From assembly GCF_029931775.1 (NCBI RefSeq), contig NC_079318.1, positions 53,330,659-53,394,658 on the forward strand: a stretch of DNA of 64,000 nt, in the 5' to 3' direction. The position numbers and the translations under genes are program-made. Below the pieces are notes generated by a model. The model ran no database searches. It was not told the origin of the DNA and saw nothing but the letters and a program-made list of their open reading frames with translations. Shown piece after piece: positions 25,301 to 35,100 of this stretch. Source of the DNA: Euleptes europaea. Taxonomy: Eukaryota; Chordata; Lepidosauria; Squamata; Sphaerodactylidae. Position 1 is the stretch's first letter. Each line of letters opens with the position of its first letter.

Positions 25301-28300
25301 CTCAAACATTTAAAAGTACAAAAGAAAATCACAACAATCATGGCTGAAAGACTAAGATATATTCCAGATTTAATCCATGAAGATCAAATGGGGTTTGTTC
25401 CAGGAAGACACCTGAATGATAATATCAGACATTTACTGAATGTAATTGAATATTGCAAGAGGAAGAGAGAAATGTTCTTAGATTCAGAAAAAGCTTTTGA
25501 TGAAATATTTTGGGCATTTTTAATGAAAGTCCTACAAAATATGTTTAAACTGGATGCAAAGTATTTATACTAAACAGCAAGCAAGATCTTCAATGGAAAA
25601 AACTGAAATAGCAAAAGGAACGTGACAAGGATGTCTAATACCACCGATATTACTCATTTTGTCAATGGAAATATTCGCTATAAAAATTAGACAAGATACA
25701 AAGATTTATGGAATAAAAAAGACAAAGAAGATTTTAAAATGAAAAATTATGTGAATGATGTTGTGACTTCAGTGATAAAACCAAATATCTCTTTGAAATC
25801 TACATTGGACAAATATATAAATTTGGAATTTATTCTGGATATAAGAAGACGGGAAAGACGGCAGCTGAAGAGGATGAAGAGATAACAGAATGTGTTGTTA
25901 CTAAAAACCAATATAATATCTGGGAATAAATGTAACAGGACAAAATGACAACCTTTATAAAGATAACTACCAAAAAGTTTGGACAAGTATTATTGAAGAT
26001 ATACAGAGATGGGAAAAATTAAAAATCTCATAGATAGGAAGAATCTCTACAGGCAAAATGAATATACTGCCAAGGCCATTGGTCAATCAAGGTCAATAGA
26101 CTGAAGGCAGTTCTCCAAGGGTCTTGGGTCATGGTCTTTCATACCACCTATGACCTGATCCTTTAGCTGGAGACACCTGAGACTGAACCTGAGACCTTCT
26201 GCATGCCAAGCAGATGCTCTACCACTGAGCCACTGCCCCTTGGGATTTCCAAGCCATCTTCAAGGGCAGCTGAAAAAGGACCCATTGAGATCTGATTAAC
26301 GGAAGCCTCAAGAACATTCTGAACTTCTGTATATAATGCAGTAAATAAGTCGGATTGGATGCAAGCAATTTTGTCCAGCGAGGGTTCAGTAAACTAATCA
26401 CAGTGAAATTCTGAAATGTCCACTATTTGCTTCTGCGGACCTAGATGCAACCACTTGAAACAACTTTGTGGACTGGACGTTGTGCAGACACACTTGGTGG
26501 CAGAGGAAAAACAGTTTACATCAACTTTATAGAAAGGCCTGAGTCTTCTTCCATCATTAGTCTAGTTGTCGTCCCAACTGCTTCACTGTGTTTAGTGTCC
26601 CCCAAGAGCCAGGATGACTGGGGAACCTTCTTTACCTCTTCTCCCTTACTGTCACCCAAACCAATTGTAAGCAGTCTCGTGACCCCATATTTCCATAGCT
26701 GAGTAGCTCTTTAGCTCTGTTTCTAGTGAGTTGACGGCACTTAACACACACACACACACACACACACTAGTGAGTTGAGTGAATAATGAGTTGTTCTTTT
26801 CCAGTTCAGGTCACCAGCAAATCAGCAGCTCTCACATGACACTGTAGCTCATACCAGTCATCAGGGGAAGTTTGAAGAGGGGTGAAAAAAAGAGAAACTA
26901 TCCCACGGGAGTTTGTCATATATCTACAACCAGAGTGAAATTGCTAAGAGGAAGTTGGTCAGGACACCACAGCAACTGTGTTGCTCGAGTGCATCTCATA
27001 TTGGGCCTGAATCTATGAATAAAGAGACTAAAACATCCCTCTCAATATGCAGTAAAATTGATACATATTAGCCTTTCATTTACAAAAAATACAGATTATA
27101 TATACACATGGATTATCACTTGATCCCTATATTAATTTTAGTTTTACCTTTTTGTTATGTTTTTCCTTTTTCCTCTTCTTTGCTTTTGATTTTGGAGAAT
27201 CTAAAGTTTTGAAAAAGCATGTTAGGGGACTTCACAGTAAGCACTTACAAAGGCCAAGACTGACAATCACATTCAAGGAAGAGCCATGTTAGTCTTTTAC
27301 AGCAAATGCACACACTTGTAGTAAGTATTTCAAAGGCTAATAGATTTTCTATGGACCAGAATTTGCTGTGGTGGACAGTCATGATACTTAACTTCTATAC
27401 ACTGGAGTTTCACGCTGAAGCTCCACACTTCTACCATTTTTTAGTCCTTCTACTACTCTATGTGCATCTCTCCCTCCCAACTGGGGATAAACTTCAGGCA
27501 CTTGACAATCTTCATTAAATGACAGTCTTTGTGTGGTGGTGGTGAACGTACGTCCATATGGCCAAACACTGGTGGTGAACCCCATGCCCAAACACAAGGC
27601 CATAATGTCATGTGTAGTTGGCATTCTGTGCCCAATTCCCCCAATTTTTCTGCTTCTTTTAAAAGGAAGAACAATTTTGTAAACCAGATCATTACATATA
27701 TGGGCCTTTAGGCAAGTACTCATGTGACGTTATGTGCATGACTGGGAGAGGTGGGGTTGGGCTGCAAACTAGGTACTTTGTAACCACTGGATTAAGAACC
27801 TGGACCAGACCCAAATCTCTCTGTGGAACCGTAAATACCAAGAACAGGGGTGGGGAACGTCAGGCCCGGGGGCCATTTAAGGCCTGCGAAATCATTTGGT
27901 CTGGCCCTTCATGGGTCCTGGCAGATCTCTATCTCAGAAGGATCTAAGACTGGCGATCCGCCTCCTCCCGTGGACAAGAATAGCCTCTATTCAAGGCAGA
28001 TGTGAGTTTGTTTTGCCGAGAAAAGGAACCTTTTTCCCCCTTGCAGAAGAGTCATTAGCTATGGAGCTGCTAGGACCACCCAAGAAACTGTGTTAACCCT
28101 TTCCCACCCAGGCCATGGAGAAACGTATTCCCTCTGTATTACAAGAGGACTGGGGGCGGAAGTGGCGACAATGGAGGGGTTTAAGGGGGCAGGGCCAGAA
28201 TGCAGGGGGGGGAGAGTTCTTAGCCAGTGTGTCCTCATTTCATCCCTGCAGGCGGAGGTAGCAGGAGCCGGCTGTAGAATCTGGCCCCGACCATGCAGAG

Positions 28301-29718
28301 CAGGAGCAACTCCGGCGTGCGGCTGGACGGCTACGCCCAGCTGGTGCAACAGACCATCTTGTGCCACCAGGTGGGCGAGTGCACCAACGGTTGGATGCCT
28401 GTCTGCTTTCCCCCATGGGGGGGTCATCTAGGGCAGCTGCCTGCTTGGGGCTTGGTTGGCTAATTTTTAAGCTGATAATTTTGTATGGCCCGCGAATGAT
28501 GTTATAAATATCCAAATGGCCCTTGGTGGAAAAAAGGTTCCCCACCCCTGACCAAGAAGAAGAAGAGCTGGTTTTTATATGCTGATTTTCTCTACCTTTT
28601 AAGGAGTCTCAATACCACTTACAATCACCTTCCCTTCCACTCCCCACAAGACACATTATGGGGTAGGCGCAATTCAGCTGTTTCTTAAGCGCAATTCAGC
28701 TGTTTCTTAAGCGTGAGAGACCTCTATGTGCTCACTGAAAATTTTGCACAACACAAAGCTCCAGTGCTCATTACAACATCAGGCCAGCTCCATCCAAGCG
28801 GCTGCACTTTACATGTGGAACATCCTGAAACACCAAACAGGACAAGCGCACAACTTCCTAGCAATCCAGGTAACTGTTTATACTGGGTTTGGCAGTTGGC
28901 AACATTTGCTGAATTACTGGATGTGTAACACACTTAGAAAAAAAGATCAGCACAGCACAATTTTACCTCTACTACTAGAACTGCTTCTGCTATGTGAAGC
29001 AGATGATCTCGAAGAACTTGAAGAGGAAGATGCAGAGGAACTGGACGACGTGGTGGAGGAAATGGATGATGATCTACTTCTGCTGCGTTTCCGTTTCCTT
29101 CTCTCTCTCTCTGGAAGAACGAATAAAATAAGGGATAAAGGATTAGGATTTTAATTATGTTTTAGTTTCAGACATTTGTTTTAAAATGTTTTATTACAAT
29201 TTTTATGCTGTTTAACTACTCTGAGAAAGTAAATATTAATGAGATAAACGATAAATTAATAAATATTAAATAATCCCTGCAGTTTCTTCTTCGGTTCTCT
29301 GTTGCTGAAGGAATTCCAAACAATGAAACCAATTCATGTGACAATTTTTTATATTCTGCAAATGATGCAAGCTGACATTTCAACGATAAGAGCATGGCAG
29401 ATCGCTCAGGAGCACTTCCAACAGAAATCATGGCTCAAAATGCTCTCAAAAATCTTCAAGAGGACTCCAAAGGAACACATTTATAAGATCTGGAAGACAC
29501 CTGAACAAATCGACTTACGTAATATCCATATGAATGAGCCTTAGCCTAAACTGGAACCAAACCATAATGCTACTTGCATGCAGAACCATAAAACTGCAAT
29601 ATGCTCTCTAGAAGCTTCTTATCACAAACTCAGCGACTGATCTTACCTCTGACTTTTGTTTTCTCTTGTGAGGTAGCACATAGTGTCCCACATTTCTCTT
29701 CATGCCTGTCATCCATAT
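22356..29718 (-). CDS. Unnamed Arg/Ser- and Lys-rich protein, six exons
   Basis: Minus-strand exons: 29718-29647 (ATG at 29716), 29110-28967, 27200-27148, 25147-25067, 23572-23480 and 22406-22356 (TAG). Every internal junction is GT-AG and the phases agree (1, 1, 0, 0, 0), giving 163 residues. Residues 1-23 start [14 protein letters not shown] stretch rich in RS and poly-Ser follows ([13 protein letters not shown]), to about residue 71. A run dominated by Lys follows to about residue 110. Next comes [10 protein letters not shown], then [16 protein letters not shown], and the end [16 protein letters not shown]. The composition suggests a nuclear, RNA- or spliceosome-associated protein; that is inference and I do not recognise the family. 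The hydrophobic C-terminal motif is the part most likely to be conserved. A CpG island at 30350-31080 is a likely promoter, with a 5' non-coding exon I could not place. Position and strand match human LINC00467 between TRAF5 and RD3. Confidence 0.72.
23030..23236 (-). repeat. tRNA-derived SINE in intron
   Basis: The plus strand reads gaagctgccttatactgaaa, ctggagatgctgggtattga, gaaccttctgcatgccaagc and agatgctctactgagccatg. It lies in the last intron of the RS/K-rich gene. Confidence 0.85.
24330..24530 (+). repeat. CR1/L3-like LINE 3' UTR fragment
   Basis: Contains ggtctatcaataaccattag, ctgaataccagtgccggg, ccatctgcaggtcttctggg and ggccgctgtgtgaaacaag. This is the uninterrupted version of the LINE tail split by a SINE at 13660-14090. 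Confidence 0.7.
24660..25015 (+). mobile_element. LINE ORF2 C-terminal fragment with TTGA-rich tail
   Basis: An open stretch from 24667 ends in a stop at 24886-24888. It encodes [20 protein letters not shown] (a His/Cys motif typical of LINE ORF2 C-termini), then [30 protein letters not shown]. The DNA ends with aaataaaatttgattgattg. I cannot assign the clade with confidence. Confidence 0.55.
25067..25147 (-). CDS. Exon 4 of the RS/K-rich gene
   Basis: Encodes [19 protein letters not shown] then SGPVQLSK, with an acceptor after tttttag and a donor gtgggt. This is the clearest coding exon in the gene: the frame is open, and the switch from low-complexity Lys to SGPVQLSK falls inside it. Confidence 0.7.
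25300..26060 (+). mobile_element. L1 ORF2 fragment
   Basis: From 25340 the translation shows [20 protein letters not shown], then LLNVIEYC, then [20 protein letters not shown]. This is the L1 reverse-transcriptase pattern (LIHEDQTGFIPGR, DAEKAFD). Later blocks to about 26060 are broken by stops. It lacks both ends. It lies within the RS/K-rich gene between exons 3 and 4. Confidence 0.85.
26070..26248 (-). repeat. tRNA-derived SINE
   Basis: The plus strand reads ccattggtcaatcaaggtca, cctgatcctttagctggaga, gagaccttctgcatgccaag and cagatgctctaccactgagc, with an intact B-box-like region. Confidence 0.85.
26728..26768 (+). repeat. SINE tail remnant with (CA)n
   Basis: gtgagttgacggcacttaac followed by a CA run: the BovB-like tail without the SINE body. 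Confidence 0.65.
27148..27200 (-). CDS. Exon 3 of the RS/K-rich gene
   Basis: Completes the split GAT codon and encodes [17 protein letters not shown]. Acceptor ctttag, donor gtaaaa. Its phase (1 in, 0 out) fits the flanking exons. Confidence 0.65.
27845..28550 (+). mobile_element. Non-autonomous hAT carrying a PHKA gene fragment
   Basis: Inverted ends are caggggtggggaac and gttccccacccctg, with an exact 8-bp target duplication accaagaa at 27837-27844 and 28551-28558. The subterminal DNA is hAT-like (ggcccgggggccatttaagg on the left; atggcccgcgaatgatg on the right). The middle (about 28090-28430) is foreign and includes the first coding exon of a phosphorylase-kinase alpha-subunit gene. No transposase is present. 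It lies in the intron between exons 2 and 3 of the RS/K-rich gene, on the opposite strand. Confidence 0.93.
28252..28370 (+). pseudogene. Captured first coding exon of a PHKA gene
   Basis: ATG at 28293 opens 26 codons reading [18 protein letters not shown] then QQTILCHQ, ending at a gtgggc donor at 28371. From memory, vertebrate PHKA1/PHKA2 begin [18 protein letters not shown] then QQTILC and have an exon boundary after the same Gln. The two changes noted (Arg to Gln at residues 2 and 16) are both what CGG-to-CAG CpG decay would give. Upstream, tttcatccctgcag looks like a splice acceptor before about 40 bases of 5' leader. It is a genomic (unspliced) copy inside the hAT at 27845-28550. The rest of PHKA is absent, so it cannot make the kinase subunit. 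Confidence 0.88.
28555..28711 (-). repeat. SINE 3' fragment and 21-bp tandem duplication
   Basis: agagctggtttttatatgct, then ctctaccttttaaggagtct and acaatcaccttcccttcc is the reverse of the 3' end of the SINE at 39822-40115. It is followed at 28668-28711 by two direct copies of a unit containing gcaattcagctgtttcttaa. Confidence 0.7.
28967..29110 (-). CDS. Exon 2 of the RS/K-rich gene (RS/Ser-rich)
   Basis: Encodes [19 protein letters not shown] followed by a poly-Ser tract with scattered Arg. Acceptor cgttcttccag, donor gtaaaa. In the alternative frame the gene would hit a stop in exon 4, which supports this reading. Confidence 0.68.
29302..29544 (+). other. Open stretch of 80 codons, not recognised
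   Basis: A plus-strand open frame without recognisable domain, in an intron of the minus-strand gene. No family resemblance; probably chance. Confidence 0.2.
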
Positions 29719-30349
29719 CTGTGAAACACATACAGACCATCACCACTGTCAAAAACATTTTTCATGAAAGACGAGGAAACTACCCAGAGGCCCTTAGTGC
29801 ACTTAAATTACCAAGAGCTGAAACAAGAGTCTAATCTAAACATGATACAACAAATTGTGCTCAGCTAGCAACACCTACAAACAAATGTAAATAGTTAATA
29901 AATATGAGGTTATCTAACATTTTATAGCTGTACAATGGTTTCAGACACAATTTCCATGGCAGTAAATATATCAGAACTCTTCTTTTGAACAGGTCAATCC
30001 AACTCTAGTCCCTAATCTGAGTTTCTATCTGTGTCCAATTCTGCCAAGAAATATGTTATCATAGCACTTTAAGAAATGCAAGTTTATTCCCTGGATCTGG
30101 AAACTCTCCACTGCATAAACACAAGCTAACAAGCCAGAGTAGTCATTGCAAAGATTTGAGTATTGCATTAGATACCTATAAATCCCCCACTTTACCTCAT
30201 GGGGCAGTTGAAAGTCTTCTCTTAGCAACACCACACAAGTATATACTTTAAATATTTGTACTGTACGTTACACCTTTTCAATTCTGGGCATACACTAGAC
30301 TTACGGCCAAGTTAACTGTTCCTTAACACGTCCGAACCATTATTTTAGA

Positions 30350-31080
30350 ATTCATATAAATGCCCACACCACAGTGCAACGGGCCCCTCTCCCAGGCTTG
30401 CAACTCGGCCACCGTGTGCAGAGGCTCGTCACGAAACAGCGGCCCGTGGCTATGCCCCGGGGGTCATTCATGAGGGAAGTCCCGCCAAATCCCCCTCGGC
30501 TGCCTATAGCAGCAATCTTCGCCATGGGGGCAAAGTGGGGGTAGCTGCTAGGGCAGCGATCCCGGGTTGGCGTGGCTCTTCGTACGAGGCGCGAACGCAT
30601 TTCAAGGGCCGCCCCCTCGTTGGCGCGAGGAAAACTCTCCGTGGACACAAAAAATGTCGCGCGACCCCACTCGCCCGCCCCCCCCCGCCCCGGTACGCGA
30701 GGCTCGAGCACCTCTCACAGGCTCTCCCGGGTCGCGACTCTCCTCCCCCGTTTCCGCCAGAAAGGCGACGTATTATTGTTCCCACAGCGCCCGAAGAAGC
30801 AGGGGGTGGTCCAGGCATGCGCGGAGGGGCCCGCAAGGCGCCGGAGGGGGGGAGGAGGGGAGGGGGGGTAGCCGGCAGAGGCAGCCCCGGCCTGCCCCGC
30901 GGCCACGGCGAAGGCCGACAAGCAGCAACCGCCGCGGCTCTCCGGGAACCCGGAACCACAACGCCCAGCGCCGCCGCCTGCCGGGACAGGGCCGGAGCCC
31001 ACATCCGGGAAATGGCGGGAGGCCATTCGGGGCAGGGTCGGCGCCTCCCACCTCCGGGCTCCCTCTGGCCGGCCCCCCCA
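30350..31080. promoter_or_regulatory. CpG island, likely promoter of the RS/K-rich gene
   Basis: This is the most CpG-dense stretch between RD3 and TRAF5. It lies 0.6-1.4 kb upstream of the first coding exon found at 29718. Sequence cues include an ETS-type ccggaa near 30950 and an aaatggcggg core (YY1-like) at about 31011. Such islands are often bidirectional. Long open frames in it on both strands are explained by base composition and are not listed. Confidence 0.65.
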
Positions 31081-31350
31081 AAGGGTAATGTGCGAATCAG
31101 TGTCCTGTAAGCATCAAGATGATGTGCTAATGAGGGTGTGGTGTGTTAATATGGAACCATTGTATCCTGAAGTGATCTGTTAATGTGTGAAAGGGACCGC
31201 TTTGGATTTCACACATTAACAGATCACTTCAGGATACAATGGTTCCATATTAACACACCACACCCTCATTAGCACATCATCTTGATAATTATCTTGATAC
31301 TTGACATTATCTCGATACTTACAGGACAGCGATTCGCACATTACCCTTTG
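31079..31350. repeat. Long near-perfect hairpin (fold-back element)
   Basis: Arm 1, 31079-31192, and arm 2, 31207-31350, are reverse complements (caaagggtaatgtgcgaatc against gattcgcacattaccctttg at the outer end; gtgtgaaa against tttcacac at the inner end). The loop is about 14 bases. Arm 2 carries an extra segment of about 30 bases with cttgatacttgacattatct. Outside that segment I saw only a few mismatches. It has no coding capacity. It sits at the upstream edge of the CpG island. Confidence 0.88.
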
Positions 31351-31369
31351 ATACATTTTGCTGGACAAT

Positions 31370-31560
31370 TATTCAGCTCAAACCCCCTTTCTGACTATAT
31401 TTTACTCTTCCTACACCCTTGACACTGAGAGACACTGTCCTTCGGTGTTGCTCCTCTGAAGATGCCTGCCACAGCTGCGGGCGAAACGTCAGGAAAGAAA
31501 AGACCAAGGCCGCGGTCGCACAGCCCGGATAACCTACTACAAGAACCGATGAACTCTGAC
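31370..31560 (+). mobile_element. Penelope-like element terminal fragment
   Basis: gacactgagagacactgtcc, then gctcctctgaagatgcctgc, gcgaaacgtcaggaaag and cagcccggataacctac match the terminal repeat wording I associate with Penelope-like elements in reptile genomes. No reverse transcriptase or GIY-YIG endonuclease is nearby. Assignment is from memory of the family and needs a database search. Confidence 0.6.
31452..31494 (+). ncRNA. Hammerhead-ribozyme-like motif
   Basis: In order: TCCT (31452-31455), CTGAAGA core (31456-31462), a stem-II hairpin (64-69 with 77-82 of this block), GAAA (31483-31486), GTC (31488-31490) and AGGA (31491-31494), which pairs with TCCT as stem I. Predicted cleavage would follow the C at 31490. 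Stem III is at most one pair, as in minimal hammerheads described from Penelope-like elements. An extra T at 31463 between the core and stem II departs from the strict consensus, so activity is uncertain. Confidence 0.5.
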
Positions 31561-31594
31561 CGTGATTCGACAATATTTCGGTCAGGGACTCTTT

Positions 31595-31775
31595 GGCCGT
31601 TTATGCACGGGAGGTTTTGCCTTGGGTTTGCCCCTCTCTCGATGCACATTCCCCCCTTCCAAATTCTCAGAAATCTGCATGGGGGCTTATTGTTGAGTTT
31701 TGAGAATTTGGGCGGGGAAAGTGTGCATCTAGAGAGCAGCGAATCCAAGGCAAAATGTCCCGTGCGTAAATGGCC
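31595..31775. mobile_element. Palindromic MITE, 181 bp
   Basis: The ends are ggccgtttatgcacggga and its near complement cccgtgcgtaaatggcc. Inner parts also pair (ccaaattctcagaa with ttttgagaatttgg), so the whole element folds on itself. Flanking TTT on both sides may be a 3-bp target duplication, as in PIF/Harbinger elements. A second copy is cut by the start of the window. Confidence 0.7.
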
Positions 31776-31969
31776 TTTATAGCTGTGAAATGCTCGAAAC
31801 TCTTGGGAGAAAGCCCCCTTGAAAAAGACCAGCGTAGGATGGGCACTGGAGTGTCTTGCGCGAGGAAGAAAGGGATCGGGAACCCCTGAAACGCAGCTTG
31901 CCTTGCCACAATGTGCAAAAATGGTCATGGATTACAGCCCCACTGCTCAATAATTCTGTAGTATCACAA

Positions 31970-32143
31970 GGAAAATATAAATTTTGCTCAATGTTAACTA
32001 AGGAGAGTTTTTTTCTATTTACAAGCGAGTCCCCAAAATTACAGTAAGTTTAGAAATGGAAAATATAAATTTGCTTAATGTTAACTAAGAGAGGTTTTTC
32101 CTGTTTACAAGCGAGTCCCAAAAATTACAGTACGTTTAGAAAT
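31970..32143. repeat. Tandem duplication, two units of about 87 bp
   Basis: Unit 1 (31970-32057) and unit 2 (32058-32143) both run from ggaaaatataaatttt-like sequence through gttaactaag, tttacaagcgagtccc and agtttagaaat or a one-base variant. Several substitutions separate them. Confidence 0.85.
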
Positions 32144-32159
32144 CCTCCAGAAAGCTTGA

Positions 32160-35100
32160 GAATACAGTAATGCTATCTAGAGCAGGGATCAAAAGCCTGT
32201 TTTCCCACCGGATCCCCCCAACACAGCCCATACCTTTGTGTCAGTCACTGGTTCATCATTTTTCTCAGTACTACTCAGGATATGGTTCTTTAACCCTCAG
32301 TGGGTTACCTCAACTTGCCACTGTTATCTGCCTTCTTGCTGCATATGCATAAGGGAAAAAGATCGCCTTTGTTGTTATTCATATGGGGGGGGCACAAAGT
32401 GTAGGCTGCTTTCTCCAGAATTAACGTATCTGGTCACTGAGGTCACCTGTTGACAGCTTGCTATGTGCCACTGCTATTCGATAGTTGGCAAAAAAAGGTT
32501 TTCAGTGGCAGCAGAGAGATTATGACAAGCCATCTGCTATGAGGTATGACTGGCTCTCTGGTAGTCTTGAGGAAGGCACTAAAACATCTTATAACAATGT
32601 TTTGTGTTAGTTTAGGTTGACCTTGTTGGATAATTGAAAAATTTGCCGGGAGACTGTTCAGTTTTTATAACTACTTTTGATGCTTCACTTTAGTGCCTTT
32701 GGATTTTAACTCTGTGTTGGTCTGTTGTATTGGGGGCACCATGTGCTGAAAAACATGACAGAAATAGCTTGATAAATAAATGATTGTGCTTATGGGAGAG
32801 AAAGAGCAGGCAGGAAGTTCAAGGAACAAGCAAATGAAGGTGAACAGATCATAGATCAGGTTTGTTCAGCTAATTAGCACTTGAAAGTCTTTTTGCAACA
32901 CTTGTAGTTCAGTACACTTACTACATAAAAGGTGTATTTTGGATAGGTGATTTTTGTTTAAAGAGGAGTTTTTGGATGTCAGGAACAGTTGGGAGAAAAG
33001 CAGATTTTCTTTCTATCCTTCAAGATAGCCACTCTTGGCTCTGTGATCCCAAGTATCTTGCCAGTTATAAAAGTAACACCAACACAAACCTTTGAAGAGT
33101 TTGTGTGTATACACCTGAACTTTCCACCCCACTCATCTGCTTTACGTCTATAGAAAGCAAGGAAATACGGCAAAGGACAGTAGCAGAAATAAGCAGTTTA
33201 GGAGAGTTCAATAATTCAAGATTAGTAGTGTTTGAGTCATTGCACACTCTGTATTGATTTTAATATTTATTGAAAATGTAAAACCACTGATAACAAAAGG
33301 GTTAAAAACTATAGTAATAAATACATAAAAATCTGTTTAAAGCTCATCTTACAATTTGATGCACATTAGAAGACACGGGTATCGAGTTAGGTGGAGCTAT
33401 CGATAACGCTCCATTCTCTGTATTGCGAATACAGGTAATTTTCATCCTATAACTGGAAGCAATTTCAACTCCAAGTAGGTCAGTAGTTTTTAAAATAAAT
33501 AACATGTGGTCATCTTTACAAAAACTAGGTCAATTCTTTAGAAACCAGGCAGTGGTATAAAAGTTATAAGGTTGGCATACCCCAACCTAAAGCCTCCCGC
33601 CTGTCAATCTTAGTTGTTGGAGATCACTGGGAATGTGGAAATGCTCCTCTTATCTCAGTGTTTCAATGGCCTCCTTGTCCACTACTCTCTCCTGATTCTT
33701 GTGGAATTTGCTACTACAGTCAGCAAAAGAGGATGGAAGTAAGGACCACTGAAGTACTGAGACAGAAGATGACACACGGCATACTCTCTTCCTTGTTCCA
33801 AGCTCTCAGAGACTGGCAGAGTCTTTGGATTGGGACCTTATATCCTTGAAAAAAACACTTCAGTGTTTCCTTTTTTCTCTAACATGCTTCAACACATAAC
33901 TATTTATTTACTCTTGTTAAAATAAAAGAAATCAGTGCAGATGGCAATTCAGTCTAGGGAAAAAATGATCATGCTTTCCAAGCAGATACAGAACTACATC
34001 ACATAGAAGAAACATTATTAAAGTAACAGTCTTCCATGCTAAAAATGGTGCATTGCATCAACATAATAAATCCTCACAAACATTCTGGTGAACGAAATGT
34101 CACAGAACATTATTAAACAATATAAATTCCCACAAGCCCTTTCCAGAATCTCAGGGGGTTTTTTTTGTTTTTGTTTTTTGCATTTCTCAATCTTTCCCCT
34201 ACTACAAAAAAATATATTTTCTTCATCTTTTATATTAGATGTAATGCCTTCTGATTTCTCCTGAAAAATTCATATGGGTTAGTAATTCCCTGTGTGTATA
34301 GAACTAAACTCCTTTGCAGAAAAACATTGCAGGCAACCTACTTATGTAGAAATAATGGTTACATTTTGTAAGGTGCTTCACTGTGTTGAGTACTAGAATT
34401 AATCTATGAACAGTTGAATTGTCCTGGAACTCAAATTAGACAAAGGCAGCTAGAAGAACTCATCCTGATCTGCAGAGCAGATAGGAGTGTGTATGTAGTC
34501 CAGGCCCACAGTAAGTTTTAAAGCTTCAGAAGGACACAATATAGGAAGTAAAATAGATCTATACAAGCTTATCACTAATACTGCCGAGGACCAAATGATG
34601 CAATAACTATTGCTTAGATAACATTAATTCTCCTGTGTATTCTACATAGAACCAAGCCTGAAACAGCTTCTCAAGAGCTGGTCTTCTGTTTATACTGTAC
34701 AATAGTAAAACCAACAGGCTAATACACTTGAAAATCAATAAGCTGGTCGATAATTACCTCCCTTTAGAAGAGGGAACACGCACACATTCATTCCACAGGT
34801 AAAAGATCAGCTGTAGAAGCTAAATTCTATAATATTCAACTTCATGTCCATCCCACACTGGGCATTAAAAAAGCAATCTAAAACGCTGGGTGATCAGACC
34901 ATATAATACACACAGAGAGAATATAAAGTCAGAATATTTCCCCTATCAAGAAGCTAATTAGTCTAGCACCATTGATTTTTCTATAATTTTTTTTTGTATT
35001 CAAGAGTTTGAGAACACGTTTTGTTAGGGGCTCTTCCACAACACCTTCCATTTCACTCCAGCTGCAACCTTATGCACATACTTGTGAGCTCTAAATTTGG

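Noticed and set aside
28726-29154. Plus-strand open frame of 142 codons with acidic Leu/Glu/Asp run
   Set aside because: It is the antisense of the RS/Ser-rich exon of the minus-strand gene; the acidic run is the complement of Ser codons.
29647-29718. Alternative reading of the first RS/K exon as [15 protein letters not shown]
   Set aside because: That frame leaves phase 0 and would put exon 2 in a frame that meets a stop in exon 4; the MDDRHEEK frame keeps the RS and Lys blocks open to the end.
30504-31110. Several overlapping open frames of 100-190 codons on both strands
   Set aside because: They are Pro/Arg/Gly-rich in every frame, as expected from a CpG island, and none resembles a protein family or continues across a convincing splice site.
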